DNA from: Cichorium intybus
Lineage: Eukaryota; Streptophyta; Magnoliopsida; Asterales; Asteraceae
Direction: 5' to 3'
Assembly (NCBI GenBank): GCA_023525715.1
Contig: CM042009.1
Span: forward strand, 130,480,211-130,544,210
DNA: 64,000 nt
The position numbers and the translations under genes were made by a program. Below are positions 61,147 through 64,000 of the stretch, piece after piece; the stretch's first letter is position 1, and each line of letters begins with the position of its first letter. The notes under the pieces were generated by a model, which was not told where the DNA came from, did no database searches, and saw nothing but the letters and a program-made list of their open reading frames with translations.

Positions 61147-61644
61147 ATTGACAACAAAAGTGCAACAGTAAGAAACTACGCAATTACGTGGCTCAAAATA
61201 ATTTCCTTGAAAGTATTTGATCTTCGATTGCAGAGCACACCTAAAGAGAATTCCCACAAGAATCGCTCTCAAGGAAAGGGGTATTCCCATGAACACCACC
61301 ACTTGTCTGTTATGCCAAGGTAATGACGAATCCATAGATCACTGTTTGATTGGGTGTTTATACCCAAAGGAGATGTGGAGCTGGCTTATCAAATGGTGTG
61401 GACTATCGATGCAATCAGTCAGTAACGTGGAAGAGATAATTCAATTTGCAGTAATTTGGGAAAATTGCTCGAAGAAACAAAAAAAAAACTTTTACTACAA
61501 TTGTCTATAGGAGATTATGAGGTATTTGGAAAGCATGCAATGAAAGAGCATTTAATAATAGGAGTCAACCCCCAACAAAAGTGTTAGATGAGGTGATATC
61601 AGTAGTTTATATGTGGATTAAATGCAGGGATCCAAAGGAGTAAA

Positions 61645-62365
<721 letters not shown>

Positions 62366-62897
62366 ATAGGGTCATCCTATCAAGACCCCATTTTCCCTAG
62401 CCAAACCCCATCATCATTATTTGTTTGGTAAAGTTAAAAGTCAAAACTGTCACCACGTTTTTATAAATCTGACATTTTATTTTCATAATTATTATTTTTT
62501 AGTTTTTCAGTTAAATACAGCTTTTTTTTATAACACGTCTTTTTTGGTTTTTTCAGGTTAATGAAGACTGTGTTAATTTAATTTTATTTCATCTTCTGTT
62601 ATATTTTTAGAGTCAAAATAAAACAGCACAAATTCCGGTCACCGCTCCGGTCACCGCTCCTGTGGCGGTGGTGTACCTCCGTGTGGAGGGAAACAGAGAC
62701 GGAGGAAGAGAGAATTCGAGTGAGAGAGAGAGAGAGAAAGAGATCTCGGACACTTTGCCGGCTACCCGCCAGAGAGGTTATGCAGTAAACCACCAGCCAC
62801 TCCGGTCACCACTCCGGTGGCTGTGGTGTACCTCCGTGTGGCAGGAAACAAAGACGGGAAGAGAGAGAAAGAGAGATACAAAACATAGAGAATGAGA

Positions 62898-62958
<61 letters not shown>

Positions 62959-63390
62959 CAGTGACAAAGAGATACAAAAACCGCGAGAGAGAGTCCGTCG
63001 ACGGTGGCGGTGGTTTACCCTCGGTGGTAGAAAACGGAGAACTCAAGAGTGGCGGTGGTTTACTCTCGGTGGTGTAGCTCCGTCGGCGGTGGCGGTAGTG
63101 TACGCTCCGGTGGTGATGATATTCTGGTGGTGCTGTAGAGCAATAATTCGTGGTGGCTGATGGAAAAATGAAAGTTTTTAGGTTTTATACTGTATATTTA
63201 GGATTTATAGGAATTGCACTTTGGGTTTTCTTATTTTAAATGGGTTATCAGAATATTTCATATTAAAAAAAGAATAATTATCTAATTATGATTTAATAAT
63301 TAGGTTATGATTTAGTTATTTATAGAAATTTTTATAGATAATAATAAGGGGGTCAAATAAGATTTTAATGAGGGTCGATTAGAATAACCC
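62366..63390. mobile_element. TIR-like element with GA tracts and duplicated GGTGGC-rich segment
   Basis: The left end is AATAGGGTCATCCTATCAAGACCCC. The right end, inverted, is AAGGGTTATTCTAATCGACCCTC, a weak TIR. The interior has two diverged copies of a segment with ACTCCGGTCACC / GGTGTACCTCCGTGTGG (62,645-62,710 and 62,797-62,850), a (GA)n tract (62,905-62,955) and a GGCGGTGGTTTAC repeat (63,003-63,090). Its purine-rich frames are low-complexity. Confidence 0.45.
62905..62955. repeat. (GA)n microsatellite
   Basis: About 25 GA units. Confidence 0.95.
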
Positions 63391-63393
63391 TTA

Positions 63394-63700
63394 GGCCACA
63401 CGGAGCAATGGCTCGCCAAGAGGTCGCCACCCCTCTTGGCGACTCGCCATCCCACTCCGCCCCTGATCGCCACCGGCTCGCCAGCCTCCACTTGTCAAGG
63501 GCTTGGCGAGATGCCAAGTCATGAAAAGGTTTCAAGAAATGTCAAAATGCCCCCCTGAACGGCTAGAATTTATGTTGGTTGGCAGTTCCTTGGCCATTGG
63601 CCACCACTGCCTACAAAATAGCCAACGCCTGCCAACCAGAGTCTGGCCCACAAAAACCCCTTGGCCATCCGTTGGCCATTGGCCACCACTCCCTCCAGCC
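63394..63700. mobile_element. PIF/Harbinger-like MITE (307 bp)
   Basis: The left end GGCCACACGGAGCAATGGC and the inverted right end GGCTGGAGGGAGTGGTGGCC share a GGC...GGAG pattern. The 3 bp TTA duplication is at 63,391-63,393 and 63,701-63,703. The interior is unusually GC-rich with many TTGGCCA and CTCGCCA words. Non-coding. Confidence 0.7.
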
Positions 63701-64000
63701 TTATGAATAATATTAAGCTAAATTTAACTTTTTTCTATTTATATATAGTTTTTTTCTATTTATATATAGTTGATCTTACTTAACATCATCTTCGAACTTT
63801 ACAACCCAAAGTATCAATGATGGCGGGCGGCTATTCGTACTTTCCAATTTCCATCAAGTAATTGGTACATGTTGACTACTTTTGCGTTGACGTATTAATA
63901 GATAGTCAAATTTTAAAAAAGTGTTTCATACGGGTCAGCATTTCTTGATCATATTATTTGCTTGCTTGTATTTTGGCTCTAAAAATTGACCATTTATAAT
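63701..64000. other. Intergenic DNA to the window edge
   Basis: Contains a short direct repeat (TTTTTTCTATTTATATATAG twice, 63,730-63,770). No gene recognised. Confidence 0.4.

Larger units (their letters stand above)
57350..61642 (+). pseudogene. L1-type LINE ORF2 pseudogene, split by a MITE and a solo LTR
   Basis: Plus-strand blocks: FLFKIDFDKAFDSVNWKYL (57,385), WIHGCVSSA, LLNGSPMKEFQL and VRQGDPLSSYIFIIAMEGL (57,530-57,620), an active-site DD in a shifted frame (YTDDAIFIGEW, about 57,715), FHKSKVFGIGIL and FKYLGVPVGANM (to 57,960), then FSRLYRLHCK-type and WLWKRIPV (59,020), and after the solo LTR RNYAITW, CLLCQGNDESIDHCLIGCLY, MWSWLIKWCGL (61,380) and VISVVYMWIKCRDPKE-stop (61,642). The 5' part (endonuclease) is missing and many stops and frameshifts are present. 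Removing the solo LTR and one TSD copy rejoins LENQL with DNKSATVRN. Confidence 0.85.

Overview
This is a plant nuclear repeat region. The evidence is the density of LTR retrotransposons with plant-type primer-binding sites, plant L1 LINE fragments, Mutator, hAT and PIF/Harbinger elements, very long (TA)n microsatellites, and a small piece that resembles an endogenous plant pararetrovirus. A eudicot is certain enough to work with. The LTR families and TA-rich style suggest Asteraceae (a lettuce or chicory relative), but that is an inference. I see no convincing host protein-coding gene. The only intact long reading frame is the Gag-Pol of a Copia element on the minus strand at 48,894-52,922.

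Layout: 1-8,050 holds two almost identical copies of a 3.3 kb terminal-inverted-repeat (TIR) element. Each contains the same 1.83 kb solo LTR with the same GTGGA target duplication. A TA-embedded caulimovirid coat-protein-like fragment lies between the copies. 8,192-12,910 holds a decayed Copia (Gag, protease, 3' LTR; integrase, RT and RNase H missing). 13,081-21,812 is a third, diverged member of the 3.3 kb family, split by a 6.2 kb nest of Ty3/gypsy chromovirus debris: a permuted pol-LTR-gag piece plus an oppositely oriented LTR. 21,813-35,372 is a chain of eight (TA)n tracts alternating with seven insertions: two LINE 3' ends, three TIR or foldback elements, one near-complete hairpin, and an 8.2 kb TIR element that itself contains a Mutator-like element (9 bp TSD), which in turn contains a solo LTR (5 bp TSD).

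35,373-40,970 is ordinary AT-rich intergenic DNA with several MITEs. 40,978-45,788 is a decayed hAT transposon with transposase remnants, split by a 1.9 kb long-TIR Mutator-like element. 47,345-54,974 is a complete Copia retrotransposon with 699 bp LTRs, CAACC TSD, PBS and polypurine tract. 57,350-62,030 is a LINE nest carrying a Harbinger-like MITE, a 1.97 kb solo LTR (ATTGA TSD) and a second LINE. The end of the window has a GA-rich TIR-like element and a Harbinger-like MITE.

The most unusual theme is targeting of, or association with, (TA)n microsatellites. Several sequence-unrelated inserts are bounded on both sides by long TA tracts, and the TIR members share a common end design of spaced GAACC/GACC-like blocks. 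All coordinates and mismatch counts were read by eye; no alignment or database search was run.
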